Positions 50,883 through 59,319 of a DNA stretch of 64,000 nt are shown here, piece after piece (the first letter of the stretch is position 1; each line of letters begins with the position of its first letter). Source of the DNA: JAYYZW01 sp965217605 (lineage in GTDB: Bacteria > Pseudomonadota > Gammaproteobacteria > Ga0077536). The stretch spans positions 372,001 through 436,000 of the forward strand of contig CBDCJB010000013.1 in assembly GCA_965217605.1 (NCBI GenBank). Reading direction: 5' to 3'. The notes under the pieces are model-generated. The model searched no databases. It saw only the letters and a program-made list of their open reading frames with translations, and was not told the DNA's origin. The position numbers and the translations under genes are program-made.

Positions 50883-52817
50883 CTAGGCGCCGATCTGATA
50901 GACGGCCGTGTTCGCCTGCCGCGTCGTACCGTGGATGTTCGCCGGGTCGATGCAGTTACCGACCTGATGGACTTCCGGCGCGCAGCCCTGCCATTTGGTC
51001 AGGTTGTCGAGATCGACCTTGAACCCGTTCGCGAGCACCACGCGTTTGCCGGGGATGAGTTCTTCCTCCCCGTCCTTGTTCTCGACGATCACACCGTCGT
51101 CCGTGACTTCTTTATATTTAACGCTGTCGCGGATCTCGACCTTCATCTTGTCGAGCAGTTCGAACAGCGAATTGCGCGTAAAGAATCCGACCGTACCGCC
51201 GATGTGTTCGCGATCGTAACGCGTCAACATGGTCACCTTCGAGCCCGTCCCGGCGATGTGCTGCGAAATATCGCAACCCATGAAGCCGCCGCCGATCACG
51301 ATGCTGTCGACGATTTCGGCTTGATGCGTCAGCAAGTCCATGGTGGTGATGACATTGGGATGGTCGATACCCTTCAAGTTCTTCGGCAGGTTCGATTCGT
51401 CGCCGTGGCCAATGGCGATGACCAGCGCGTCCGCCTTCAACTCCCGGATTAGTTCCGGCGTGGCCTCCGTGCCGCAGCGCACGTCGATAGGCAGGCGTTT
51501 CATTTCTCGCACGTACCACTGGAACAGCTTGTCGAGATCCTCCTTGGTCGGGATGACACAGGCCGGGATCAAGAGTCCACCCAGGTCCTGCGCTTTCTCG
51601 AGCAGAATGACCTCGTGGCCGCGCATGTAGGCCGTGCGCGCCGCTTCCATGCCGGCCGCGCCGCCACCGGCGACCACGACGCGTTTCGATTCGCGCGCCG
51701 GTACTTCCTTGTAAACGGTTTCGCGCCCTTCGAGGAAGTTCACCCGGCAGCGCATCGGGGTGCCGGGCAAGATCGTATCCAGGCAGTCGTTGCAGCGGAT
51801 GCAGGGGCGGATTTCTTCGGGCTTGCCAGCCGCGGCCTTTTTCGGCCATTCGGGATCCGCCGTGATCGCGCGGCACAAGGCGACCAGGTCGGCTTTACCG
51901 TCAGCGAGGATCTGCTCGGCGTGCTCGGGCTCGTTGATCGCGCCCACGGCGCAGATCGGAATGTTGACTTCGCTTTTTATGGCCTCGGCGAGGTGCACGA
52001 GGTTGCCGTACGGATAATGCGTCGGCGCGACGGTGTGTTCCCACACCTCGCCCGTGCCCGCCGACACGTCGAGTGCGTCGACGCCGGCCTCCTCCAGCCA
52101 CTTGGCGAACTCGACCGACTCCTCGATGGTCACCCCGCCTTCGACGTAATCTTCCGCGCTGAAGCGGTAGATCAGCGGATAATCGGGGCCCACCTTTTGC
52201 CGCGTGCGGCGCACGATCTCGAGGCCGAAGCGCGCCCGGTTTTCCAAGGATCCGCCCCACTTGTCGGTGCGATGATTCGCTTCGGCCGACAGAAACTCGG
52301 CGGGCAGGTAACCATGGGCGCCATGGAACTGAATGCAATCGAAGCCCGCGCGCATGGCGCGATCGACCGCATCGGCGAACGCCTGAATGATGTGTTCGAT
52401 CTCGTCTTCTTCGAGCGCCCGCGGCTGTATGCGGAAATAGCCGTCTTGCCGCGGCGAGGGCGCAACCGGCATCTTTTCCTGCACGAGGCATTGGCGGCCG
52501 GCGTGAATCAGTTGAATGCCGGCCTTGGCGCCGTTCATCTTAATGGTCTCGGCCAAGTGCCATAGGCCAGGCAGCGCATAATCCGAATCCAGCGTCGGCT
52601 CGCCGTATTGCAGGCGCGAGTTCACATCCACCGACGAGGCTTCGACGATACACAATCCCACGCCACCGGCCGCTTCAACGGCGTAGTGGTCGAGTAGCAG
52701 TTGCGTGATCGTGCCGTCTTTCGGCGACGCGTAAAGCGTCGTGTTGGGCGCCCGCACGATGCGATTCTTCAGGTGCATGCGCCCGATACGTGTTGGTTCG
52801 AATAGTTTCTCGAACAT
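50883..52817 (-). CDS. OYE/TMADH-like iron-sulfur flavoprotein (dimethylamine/dienoyl-CoA reductase family)
   Basis: 644 residues: N-terminal OYE barrel (LFEPTRIGRMHLKNRIVRAPN, FDCIQFHGAHGYLPAEFLS), 4Fe-4S ligands CIRCNDCL then an 11-residue gap to the fourth Cys (TPMRCRVN), then two Rossmann domains (VVVAGGGAAGMEAARTAYMRG and VIGGGFMGCDI). This domain order is shared by trimethylamine dehydrogenase, dimethylamine dehydrogenase and FadH. Gene neighbourhood (sarcosine-type dehydrogenase next to it) favours amine demethylation, but dienoyl-CoA reduction cannot be excluded. GGAG upstream of ATG 52817. Confidence 0.9.
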   Translation of the reverse strand: MFEKLFEPTRIGRMHLKNRIVRAPNTTLYASPKDGTITQLLLDHYAVEAAGGVGLCIVEASSVDVNSRLQYGEPTLDSDYALPGLWHLAETIKMNGAKAGIQLIHAGRQCLVQEKMPVAPSPRQDGYFRIQPRALEEDEIEHIIQAFADAVDRAMRAGFDCIQFHGAHGYLPAEFLSAEANHRTDKWGGSLENRARFGLEIVRRTRQKVGPDYPLIYRFSAEDYVEGGVTIEESVEFAKWLEEAGVDALDVSAGTGEVWEHTVAPTHYPYGNLVHLAEAIKSEVNIPICAVGAINEPEHAEQILADGKADLVALCRAITADPEWPKKAAAGKPEEIRPCIRCNDCLDTILPGTPMRCRVNFLEGRETVYKEVPARESKRVVVAGGGAAGMEAARTAYMRGHEVILLEKAQDLGGLLIPACVIPTKEDLDKLFQWYVREMKRLPIDVRCGTEATPELIRELKADALVIAIGHGDESNLPKNLKGIDHPNVITTMDLLTHQAEIVDSIVIGGGFMGCDISQHIAGTGSKVTMLTRYDREHIGGTVGFFTRNSLFELLDKMKVEIRDSVKYKEVTDDGVIVENKDGEEELIPGKRVVLANGFKVDLDNLTKWQGCAPEVHQVGNCIDPANIHGTTRQANTAVYQIGA

Positions 52818-52848
52818 ACGGTCACTCCATGGGATTCGTTACGAATAA

Positions 52849-52921
52849 TCCCGGATTCCGCTACGCTCCATCCAGGCTACGTTCGCGATGTAGCCTGGAT
52901 GGAGCGTAGCGGAATCCGGGA
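52849..52921. repeat. Long inverted repeat made of two family B copies
   Basis: Arms of 32 bases (52849-52880 and 52890-52921, TCCCGGATTCCGCTACGCTC... ) match perfectly around a 9-base loop. It is upstream of the minus-strand OYE-like gene and downstream of the DUF1329 gene. Confidence 0.85.
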
Positions 52922-52924
52922 ACA

Positions 52925-52966
52925 AATTAAAACGGGTCCGGCCGGGTTTGAGCCCGGCCGGACCCG
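52925..52966 (-). terminator. Strong Rho-independent terminator for the DUF1329 gene
   Basis: 14-bp perfect stem CGGGTCCGGCCGGG / CCCGGCCGGACCCG (52933-52946 and 52953-52966) with a 6-base loop; on the minus strand it is followed by TTTTAATTT. It ends transcripts from the gene at 53010-54389 and separates it from the amine operon. Confidence 0.8.
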
Positions 52967-53009
52967 CTCAGAGTCTAGCGTCTACTGTTAATCGTAGACT
53001 TAACGTCCG

Positions 53010-54389
53010 TTAGCGGCCTTCCGTCAGCCGGTTCACGTCATGGGTACGTTTGATCTTCTGCAGCTCGTTCTTGGGATAGCTCAAGCCGCGGCACGGAATG
53101 ATGGTCGCGCGCCAGTTCTGGAGATTGACCACCTGGATACCCTGAAAGGCGCTCATACGCGTGCCTTCCGGCGTTTCGATGGCACCGGCTTTGTCCTTGG
53201 CTTTGAACCACGGATCTTCGGTCCAGACTTTCGGGATCTTCCACACCTTCCACAGTTCGCCGCCTTTGTCGTACGCCTCTGAATAGTACGGCGTACCACT
53301 CATCGCGCTGGTCATCACGATCTTGGAAGAGTAGGGATGGTTCGGCGCCAGGTGTGGAACGCCTTTGACGACGTCCATCTCCATCAACGCGTAGTCGTCT
53401 ATCTCTTGCCAGCCGTCCGGGCCGCCGAAATGCGTGTTGAGGTCACGCGAGCGCGAGATCGAAAGCATCTTGATCACGCCGAGGAACGTCCAGTCCCAGT
53501 CGACGGGGCGGCCGGCAAACCCGTAAAAGTCTTCGAGCGTATCCTCGGTTCCCAACAAGACGTCCGATTTAACCTCAACCGATATGCGGCGCACGCGGCG
53601 CAAGCTCGGGATGTAGGCCCAGGAGTCGTCGGTCGCATGGGGGTCCATGTACCGCAGGATAAGGAAAGCCGTGCCGGCGATGTCGAACGGCGAGGTGAAA
53701 CCGGTATATTCCCTGAACTCGGTGTTATCCGCCCAGCGACCGGGGATCCGGTAGTTGGTTTCAGGCCGGCTCGACAAGCCGTTCATGATCACCTTTTGGT
53801 AAGGGCCGTAGAGAATACGGGAGAATTTGCCGCCTCCTCCGTAGTACTGGCCGGTCCAACGATTCATCAGTTCATGGTCGTCGTGACCACCTTCACCGCG
53901 CTCGACCCAAACCCATTCGACTTCCTCGATACGGAGGCCTTCGTGCTGCCAGCGCCAGTTGTAATTCCAGATCGCCTTGTAGCCGTCTTCCATGCTGCCG
54001 GGGGTGAACTTGGTCCGGTCAAAGGGACGTCCAGCGGTGTAATTAATCAAACCGCCTTTATCGTCCAACCCTGCCTGCCCGGTGAATTTTTCGGTGGCGT
54101 CCTTGTAGACCTGGGGTGGGCTGATGTCGCCCGCGTCCTTGATGCGGTATTCCATGCCCTCGAAACAGAAGCCGGCCTGGATCCAGCCCGGTGGGACGAA
54201 CGGCTTGATCGTGTCACAGTCTTCATTGTGGATGAGATCGCCGTCGACGAATTGAAACTGGGCGTCTTGATTCGCCTTCAGCCACGCCTCGAACTCTTCG
54301 ACGCCGGCCGCCGATGCCGGGCCCGCAAAGAGACTTACGAAAAGGCCGCAGCAGACGGCTAGTGCGAATAAACGATTAAACATTCGCAT
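53010..54389 (-). CDS. DUF1329 family protein with Sec signal
   Basis: 459 residues with signal peptide (RLFALAVCCGLFVSLFAGPASA, cleavage after A). DUF1329 features include YMDPHATDDSWAYIPSLRRVRRIS (equivalent to LKRVRRFP), EIDDYALMEMDVVKGVPHLAPNHPYSS, PYYSEAYDKGGELWKVWKIPK and NWRATIIPCRG. It is a paralogue of the Tat-type protein at 2069-3454, though diverged. Start ATG 54389 is preceded by GGAGGAAAATCA. Function unknown, likely envelope. Confidence 0.85.
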   Translation of the reverse strand: MRMFNRLFALAVCCGLFVSLFAGPASAAGVEEFEAWLKANQDAQFQFVDGDLIHNEDCDTIKPFVPPGWIQAGFCFEGMEYRIKDAGDISPPQVYKDATEKFTGQAGLDDKGGLINYTAGRPFDRTKFTPGSMEDGYKAIWNYNWRWQHEGLRIEEVEWVWVERGEGGHDDHELMNRWTGQYYGGGGKFSRILYGPYQKVIMNGLSSRPETNYRIPGRWADNTEFREYTGFTSPFDIAGTAFLILRYMDPHATDDSWAYIPSLRRVRRISVEVKSDVLLGTEDTLEDFYGFAGRPVDWDWTFLGVIKMLSISRSRDLNTHFGGPDGWQEIDDYALMEMDVVKGVPHLAPNHPYSSKIVMTSAMSGTPYYSEAYDKGGELWKVWKIPKVWTEDPWFKAKDKAGAIETPEGTRMSAFQGIQVVNLQNWRATIIPCRGLSYPKNELQKIKRTHDVNRLTEGR

Positions 54390-54811
54390 TGATTTTCCTC
54401 CGATTTCACCGTGAAACGCCGTTGTTCTTGGTTGAGCGCTAACATGGCATTGCTGATTGAAGATTAATCGCCCGTGCCGAGACGCGAACCACGCTTCAGC
54501 ACGGCGAATTTTAGTTTATTTGCTGAAAAAATGTAGCTATATTTCGGCGTCGTTAAAGACTTCGTTTCGAAATTCTCAACGGGACACCCGCCTCAGGCTT
54601 TCCGCAAGGCGACAGTCGCGCGCCGCGACACCGGGGATGGACGGTCAAGCAGAACTATATGATTTTTATAACCTTAATGCGCGGCCAAACCTGTCGGCAG
54701 GAGCAGCGGCAACGTTCCTCGACTGGCAAGGCATCACGGTGCTTGTGAAAATTCTGTGAAAGTCTTTGGGACTGCGATGCCAACCACGGACAAAAACTAA
54801 GAGTAAACAAC
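54390..54811. other. 422-bp divergent promoter region
   Basis: Lies between DUF1329 (minus) and hyuA (plus). AT-rich segments at about 54500-54550 and 54650-54670 (TATATGATTTTTATAAC) could be promoter parts; no clear operator. No gene. Confidence 0.5.
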
Positions 54812-56875
54812 ATGCAACTAGTACTCGGTGTCGATATCGGTGGCACCTTCACCGATTTCTCCTTACTCGATAAAGACGGGCAGATCGCGTTGTGGAAGGA
54901 AGCGACGACGCCCAAGAATCCCTCGGAAGCGATCCAACGCGGGATCCGGAGTCTTGCCGAACAGGCGGGGTTGAGCCTCGACAAGTTTTTGGACAGCCTG
55001 GATCTGTTCGTGCACGGCTCGACCATCGCCATCAACACCGTCATCCAGCGTAACGGTCCGGTAACGGCGTTGCTTTGCACCGAGGGATTCCGCGACATCA
55101 TTCACTTCCGCGACGGCTTCAAACCCGACCGTTACAACATCCAACTGCAGCCGCCGGAAGACTTCATTCCCCGTTATCTGCGCATCCCGATCAAAGAGCG
55201 GGTGAACTATAGCGGCGAGGTCACCGAACCGCTGGACGAAGATTCCGTGCGCGCAGCCGTCGCGAAGCTCAAAGATGCCGATGTGGAATCGGTGGCCGTC
55301 GCGTTTTTGTGGTCGATCATGAACGCGGACCACGAGCAACGCGTGAAAGCGATCATCGAAAAAGAGCTGCCGGACGTGCCCGTGGTGTTGAGTTCCGATG
55401 TGCTGCCGATGATTCGGGAATGGGAGCGTACGACCTGCACGGTATTGAGTGCTTACGTCGTGCCCGGCATCGCCGAGTACATGGTGGAGCTCGAGGCGTT
55501 CCTGCACGGCAACGGTTTCCGCCATCCGCTGCTGATCATGCAGCTGAACGGCGGTAGTTCGACCGTCAACAAGATCCTGCATCGGCCGATCTACACACTT
55601 GCCTCGGGTCCGGCCGCCGCACCCGTCGCCGGGCTCTACTGCTCGCAACGCAGCGGCATGGAAAACGTGATCACCATCGACATGGGCGGCACCAGCTTCG
55701 ACGTCTCGATGGTGACCGGCGGTTCGCCGACGTTGACCCGCGAGCTGCGCGTTCACGAGATGCCAGTCGGAGTTGCAGCGGTGGACGTGCATTCCGTCGG
55801 TGCGGGCGGCGGTAGTATCGCCTGGATCGACAAGGGTGGTGCGCTGCAAGTCGGGCCACAGAGTGCGGGCGCTGAACCCGGGCCCGCGTGTTACGACCAG
55901 GGCGGCACCGATCCCACCTCCACGGACGCGAACGTCGTATTGGGTTATATCAACCCGGATTATTTCCTGGGCGGACGGCGCGAGATCAAGCCGGAATTAT
56001 CCGAACGCGCGATCGAGCAACACGTCGCCAAGTCGCTGGGCTTGAGCGTACCCGAAGCGGCGCACGGCGTCTTCCGCATCATCAACAACAACATGGTCGA
56101 CGCCATCCGGGTCGTCTCGATCGAGCGCGGTATCGACCCCCGTCGTTACTCGCTGGTCGTCGGCGGCGGTGCGGGCGCCATCCACGCCGGCATGCTCGGC
56201 CGCACGCTCGGCATGAAAACGGCGATCATTCCGCGTTACGGCGGCGTGTTCTGCTCCTTCGGCATGATCGTCAGTGACGTCCGCCACGACTACATGCAGA
56301 CGTTTGCGACCAATTCCGAGCGCTTCGATCTGGAAGGCGCGAACAAGGTCATCGCCGAATTGGAAAAGAAGGCCATCGACGACATGATCGAAGAGGGCTT
56401 TCCGGAAGGCGAAGTAACTTTGACGCGCTTCGCGGACGCCAAGTACCCCGCCCAGATCCACGAATTGACCGTGCCGGTCAGCGCGGACGGTTCGCTGACC
56501 GAAGCGCATATCAGTGAGATGGCCGAGGGCTTCCATGATCTGCACGAACGCATGTTCAGCTATTCCGTGCGGCACAGTTCAGTCGACTTCTTTCACTGGC
56601 GCGTAGTCGCGCATCGCAGTGTGAAATCGCCGCAAACCCCGGAAATGCCCGACACCGGCGCAGCGATCGATAAAGCGCAGAAAGGCCGCCGCAGGGTCTA
56701 TTTCGGTGATATCGACGAGTACCGCGACACCAATATTTACGACGGTGACGCGCTGGAAAGGGGTATGATCGTCACCGGCCCCTCGGTCGTCGAGCAGATG
56801 AACACGACGGTCGTGATGTTTCCCGGCCAGAAGATGGAAGTTAATGAATACGGTGATTTCGTTTTAGAGCTTTGA
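54812..56875 (+). CDS. hyuA: Hydantoinase/oxoprolinase family protein, HyuA-type
   Basis: 687 residues. N-terminal actin-like ATPase start VLGVDIGGTFTDFSLL, then ITIDMGGTSFDVSMVTGGSPTL, VHSVGAGGGSIAWID and GPACYDQGGTDPTSTDANVVLGY, and a C-terminal substrate part. ATP-dependent hydrolysis of cyclic amides such as N-methylhydantoin or 5-oxoproline; acetophenone/acetone carboxylase-type relatives also exist. Followed 16 bases later by HyuB on the same strand, the usual pairing. Confidence 0.9.
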   Translation: MQLVLGVDIGGTFTDFSLLDKDGQIALWKEATTPKNPSEAIQRGIRSLAEQAGLSLDKFLDSLDLFVHGSTIAINTVIQRNGPVTALLCTEGFRDIIHFRDGFKPDRYNIQLQPPEDFIPRYLRIPIKERVNYSGEVTEPLDEDSVRAAVAKLKDADVESVAVAFLWSIMNADHEQRVKAIIEKELPDVPVVLSSDVLPMIREWERTTCTVLSAYVVPGIAEYMVELEAFLHGNGFRHPLLIMQLNGGSSTVNKILHRPIYTLASGPAAAPVAGLYCSQRSGMENVITIDMGGTSFDVSMVTGGSPTLTRELRVHEMPVGVAAVDVHSVGAGGGSIAWIDKGGALQVGPQSAGAEPGPACYDQGGTDPTSTDANVVLGYINPDYFLGGRREIKPELSERAIEQHVAKSLGLSVPEAAHGVFRIINNNMVDAIRVVSIERGIDPRRYSLVVGGGAGAIHAGMLGRTLGMKTAIIPRYGGVFCSFGMIVSDVRHDYMQTFATNSERFDLEGANKVIAELEKKAIDDMIEEGFPEGEVTLTRFADAKYPAQIHELTVPVSADGSLTEAHISEMAEGFHDLHERMFSYSVRHSSVDFFHWRVVAHRSVKSPQTPEMPDTGAAIDKAQKGRRRVYFGDIDEYRDTNIYDGDALERGMIVTGPSVVEQMNTTVVMFPGQKMEVNEYGDFVLEL

Positions 56876-56891
56876 ATCAGGAGAATCACGC

Positions 56892-58793
56892 ATGAGTACG
56901 GTCGAACCTGTCAGAGAACAAATTCCGATCTCGTTATTACCCGATGGAGATATCGATCCCATCACCTTTTCCGTGATCCTGAATCGCTTCAGCACGATCG
57001 CACGGGAGATGACGCTGACCCTGGAATATACGGCTTGGACGTCGATCCTGGCGCTGGCACGCGATTTCTCCTGCGCCATCTACGATGCCAAGGCCCGCCA
57101 GGTGTGCATGATGGACGCGCTGCCCATCCATACGAATTCCCTGCACGTGATCCTGAGGTCGATGGTCAAGGCCTTCGAGGGTAACGTCGAGGACGGCGAT
57201 GTCCTCGTCAGCAATGACCCCTACAGCGGCAACACCCACGTCGGCGACTTCGTTACCGCGTGCCCGGTGTTCTATAAAGGCGAACATCTGTTCTGGTCGG
57301 TGACGAAAGGTCATCAACTCGATTGCGGCGCCTATGAGGCGACCAGCGTGGCGCCGAGCGCCAAGGACGTCTGGCAGGAAGCACTGCAGCTGCCGCCGAT
57401 CAAGTTCTACGAACGCGGCGAACCGCGCCAGGACGTCATCAACATGTACCTCGCCAACATCCGTTACAAGGACATGTTGTACGGGGATCTGATGGCGCAG
57501 CTCGGCTCGATTTGGACCGGCAAGCGGCGCATGCTGGAGCTCGTCGACGAATACGGTCCGGACGAACTCATGCGGTATATCGACGCGATCCTCGACTACG
57601 CGGACCGGCGCACCAGCGACGAGCTGCGCACGATCCCCGACGGCACTTATGTCGGTGAATCGTGGATCGACTCCGACGGCATGGGCAACACCAACCTCAC
57701 GGTGCGCGCGGAAGTCACGATCAAAGACGACCAGATCCATGTCGATTACGCCGGCAGCTCTCCGCAGGGCGCGGGCGGCACCAATGGCACGCAGGGCGTC
57801 ATGGAGGCCTCGTCCGGCATTCCGATCTTATGCGCGCTGGATCCCGACATCCCGCACAACGACGGTTGCTTACGGCACATCACGTGTGACGCCCCGGAAG
57901 GCTCGATCGTGAAAGCAAAGTACCCGGCAGCGACCGCGATGGCGACGCTGTGTCCGGCGGCCCAAGAGCAGGAAGCGGTGTGGAAAGCCTTGGCGCAGGC
58001 GACACCCGAACGCACGTCAGCCGGTTATGCCGGATTTCACTGCATTCCCTCGATCTCGGGGGTCGACGAACGTGGCGAAGACCCAGCTGGCTGGGCCGCG
58101 ATGTTCTTCAACGGTGGCTCCGGCGGTGGCGCCTCGAAGAACGCCGACGGCTGGCCCTTGATCATGCTCTCCTCGGGGCTCGGCGGCTTGAAGATCCTGA
58201 GCACCGAGATGTGCGAGTTGCTATATCCCTTCATGATCGATTTCCACGAGATCGAAACCGACTCGATGGGCCATGGCCGCACCATGGGCGGTGCGGGCAA
58301 CCGCATCGAAGTACGGCCCTACGGCACGCCGATGGACTGTCACGTCACCGGCGACGGCGCGGCGAATCCACCCTTCGGTGTATTTGGCGGCACCTACGGT
58401 ATCGGCGGCGGCAACTACCGAGAAACCCTCGAGTCCGGACACCGCGATTACTGCTCGAGCAAAGGCTACATGCAGATCGATCCCGGCCAGATCTGGGTCG
58501 GCGTATCCTCAGGCGGCGGCGGTTTCGGCGATCCGCTGGAACGTCCCGCGCATCTGGTGTGTGAACACGTGCGCGACGAGATCGTCAGCTTCGACACGGC
58601 ACGCGATACTTACGGCGTGGCGCTCGACCCTGAGACCTTTCAGCTCGACGCCAAGGGCACGGAGAAACTGCGCGCCAAGATCGCGTCACAGCGGGGCGAG
58701 ATACCCCTCATTCAACCGACCGAAGCGGACGCCGCGACCTGGCTGCAGGGAAACATTCGCGAGGGCGATAACTACCTGCTCGATCCGCGGTAG
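56892..58793 (+). CDS. hyuB: Hydantoinase/oxoprolinase family protein, HyuB-type
   Basis: 633 residues: DPITFSVILNRFSTIAREMTLTLEYTAWTSILALARDFSCAIYDAK, GDVLVSNDPYSGNTHVGDFVTACPVF, VDYAGSSPQGAGGTNGTQGVM and VSSGGGGFGDPLERP. It is the B subunit that works with HyuA; together they hydrolyse a five-membered cyclic amide using ATP or carboxylate a ketone. ATG follows AGGAG 8 bases upstream. Its 3' end is followed by a family B repeat. Confidence 0.9.
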   Translation: MSTVEPVREQIPISLLPDGDIDPITFSVILNRFSTIAREMTLTLEYTAWTSILALARDFSCAIYDAKARQVCMMDALPIHTNSLHVILRSMVKAFEGNVEDGDVLVSNDPYSGNTHVGDFVTACPVFYKGEHLFWSVTKGHQLDCGAYEATSVAPSAKDVWQEALQLPPIKFYERGEPRQDVINMYLANIRYKDMLYGDLMAQLGSIWTGKRRMLELVDEYGPDELMRYIDAILDYADRRTSDELRTIPDGTYVGESWIDSDGMGNTNLTVRAEVTIKDDQIHVDYAGSSPQGAGGTNGTQGVMEASSGIPILCALDPDIPHNDGCLRHITCDAPEGSIVKAKYPAATAMATLCPAAQEQEAVWKALAQATPERTSAGYAGFHCIPSISGVDERGEDPAGWAAMFFNGGSGGGASKNADGWPLIMLSSGLGGLKILSTEMCELLYPFMIDFHEIETDSMGHGRTMGGAGNRIEVRPYGTPMDCHVTGDGAANPPFGVFGGTYGIGGGNYRETLESGHRDYCSSKGYMQIDPGQIWVGVSSGGGGFGDPLERPAHLVCEHVRDEIVSFDTARDTYGVALDPETFQLDAKGTEKLRAKIASQRGEIPLIQPTEADAATWLQGNIREGDNYLLDPR

Positions 58794-58821
58794 CCCGGAT
58801 AAAGCGAAGCTGAATCCGGGA
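58792..58821 (+). repeat. Degenerate family B repeat
   Basis: TAGCCCGGATAAAGCGAAGC then TGAATCCGGGA overlaps the hyuB stop, weaker match to the 10543 copy. Confidence 0.55.
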
Positions 58822-58831
58822 TAAAGCGCAT

Positions 58832-59125
58832 TCAGGCGTCGAACGGTTCGGAATAGAGGATCCTCGGCTCTCCGGCGATCATCGCGCCAAAGGCGTCCAG
58901 ATCGCCGCGCTCGGTCCGCCAGGCGAGATATTTCTCGTGATGCTGCCGCGACTCCCATTGCTCGACGGCGTAAACGGTCGTCGGATTATCCAGATCTTGC
59001 GTCGCATAAATGTCGATACAACCGTCAAAGGTTCGGGTATCAGGAAACATTTCCTTCCAAGCGGATTTGAGCTGATCGACGCATTCTTCTTTTAGTTGGA
59101 TCTCCAGTAATACTACACAAGCCAT
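58832..59125 (-). CDS. Antibiotic biosynthesis monooxygenase (ABM) domain protein
   Basis: 97 residues: VVLLEIQLKEECVDQLKSAWKEMFPDTRTFDGCIDIYATQDLDNPTTVYAVEQWESRQHHEKYLAWRTERG, the ferredoxin-like dimeric alpha-beta barrel of ABM proteins. These are cofactor-free monooxygenases or heme-degrading/monooxygenase partners; the specific role is unknown. Starts with GAGAGG upstream and is convergent with hyuB. Confidence 0.85.
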   Translation of the reverse strand: MACVVLLEIQLKEECVDQLKSAWKEMFPDTRTFDGCIDIYATQDLDNPTTVYAVEQWESRQHHEKYLAWRTERGDLDAFGAMIAGEPRILYSEPFDA

Positions 59126-59158
59126 GTGGACTACCTCTCGTTGGTAATTCTGGGTGAT

Positions 59159-59230
59159 TCGGGGACAGTATACTTAACTCTAATTCGGGGAAGTAATTCC
59201 CCGAATTAGAGTTAAGTATACTGTCCCCGA
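59159..59230. repeat. 34-bp-armed inverted repeat (family C)
   Basis: Arms 59159-59192 and 59197-59230 are perfect complements around a 4-base loop; the core is TCGGGGACAGTATACTTAAC. The same core forms the 32-bp palindrome at 46009-46040. It is upstream of the ABM gene and may be a REP-like hairpin. Confidence 0.85.
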
Positions 59231-59260
59231 GTTGCCCGAGTATAACCCTAGAACTCAATT

Positions 59261-59290
59261 CCTGGATGGAGCGTAGCGGAATCCGGGAAC
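59261..59290 (+). repeat. Family B repeat, single copy
   Basis: CCTGGATGGAGCGTAGCGGA then ATCCGGGAAC, identical in its core to the arms at 52849-52921, placed before the flavoprotein gene. Confidence 0.8.
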
Positions 59291-59319
59291 ATTCCTGATG
59301 TGCTAACGTTTCGCATTCA

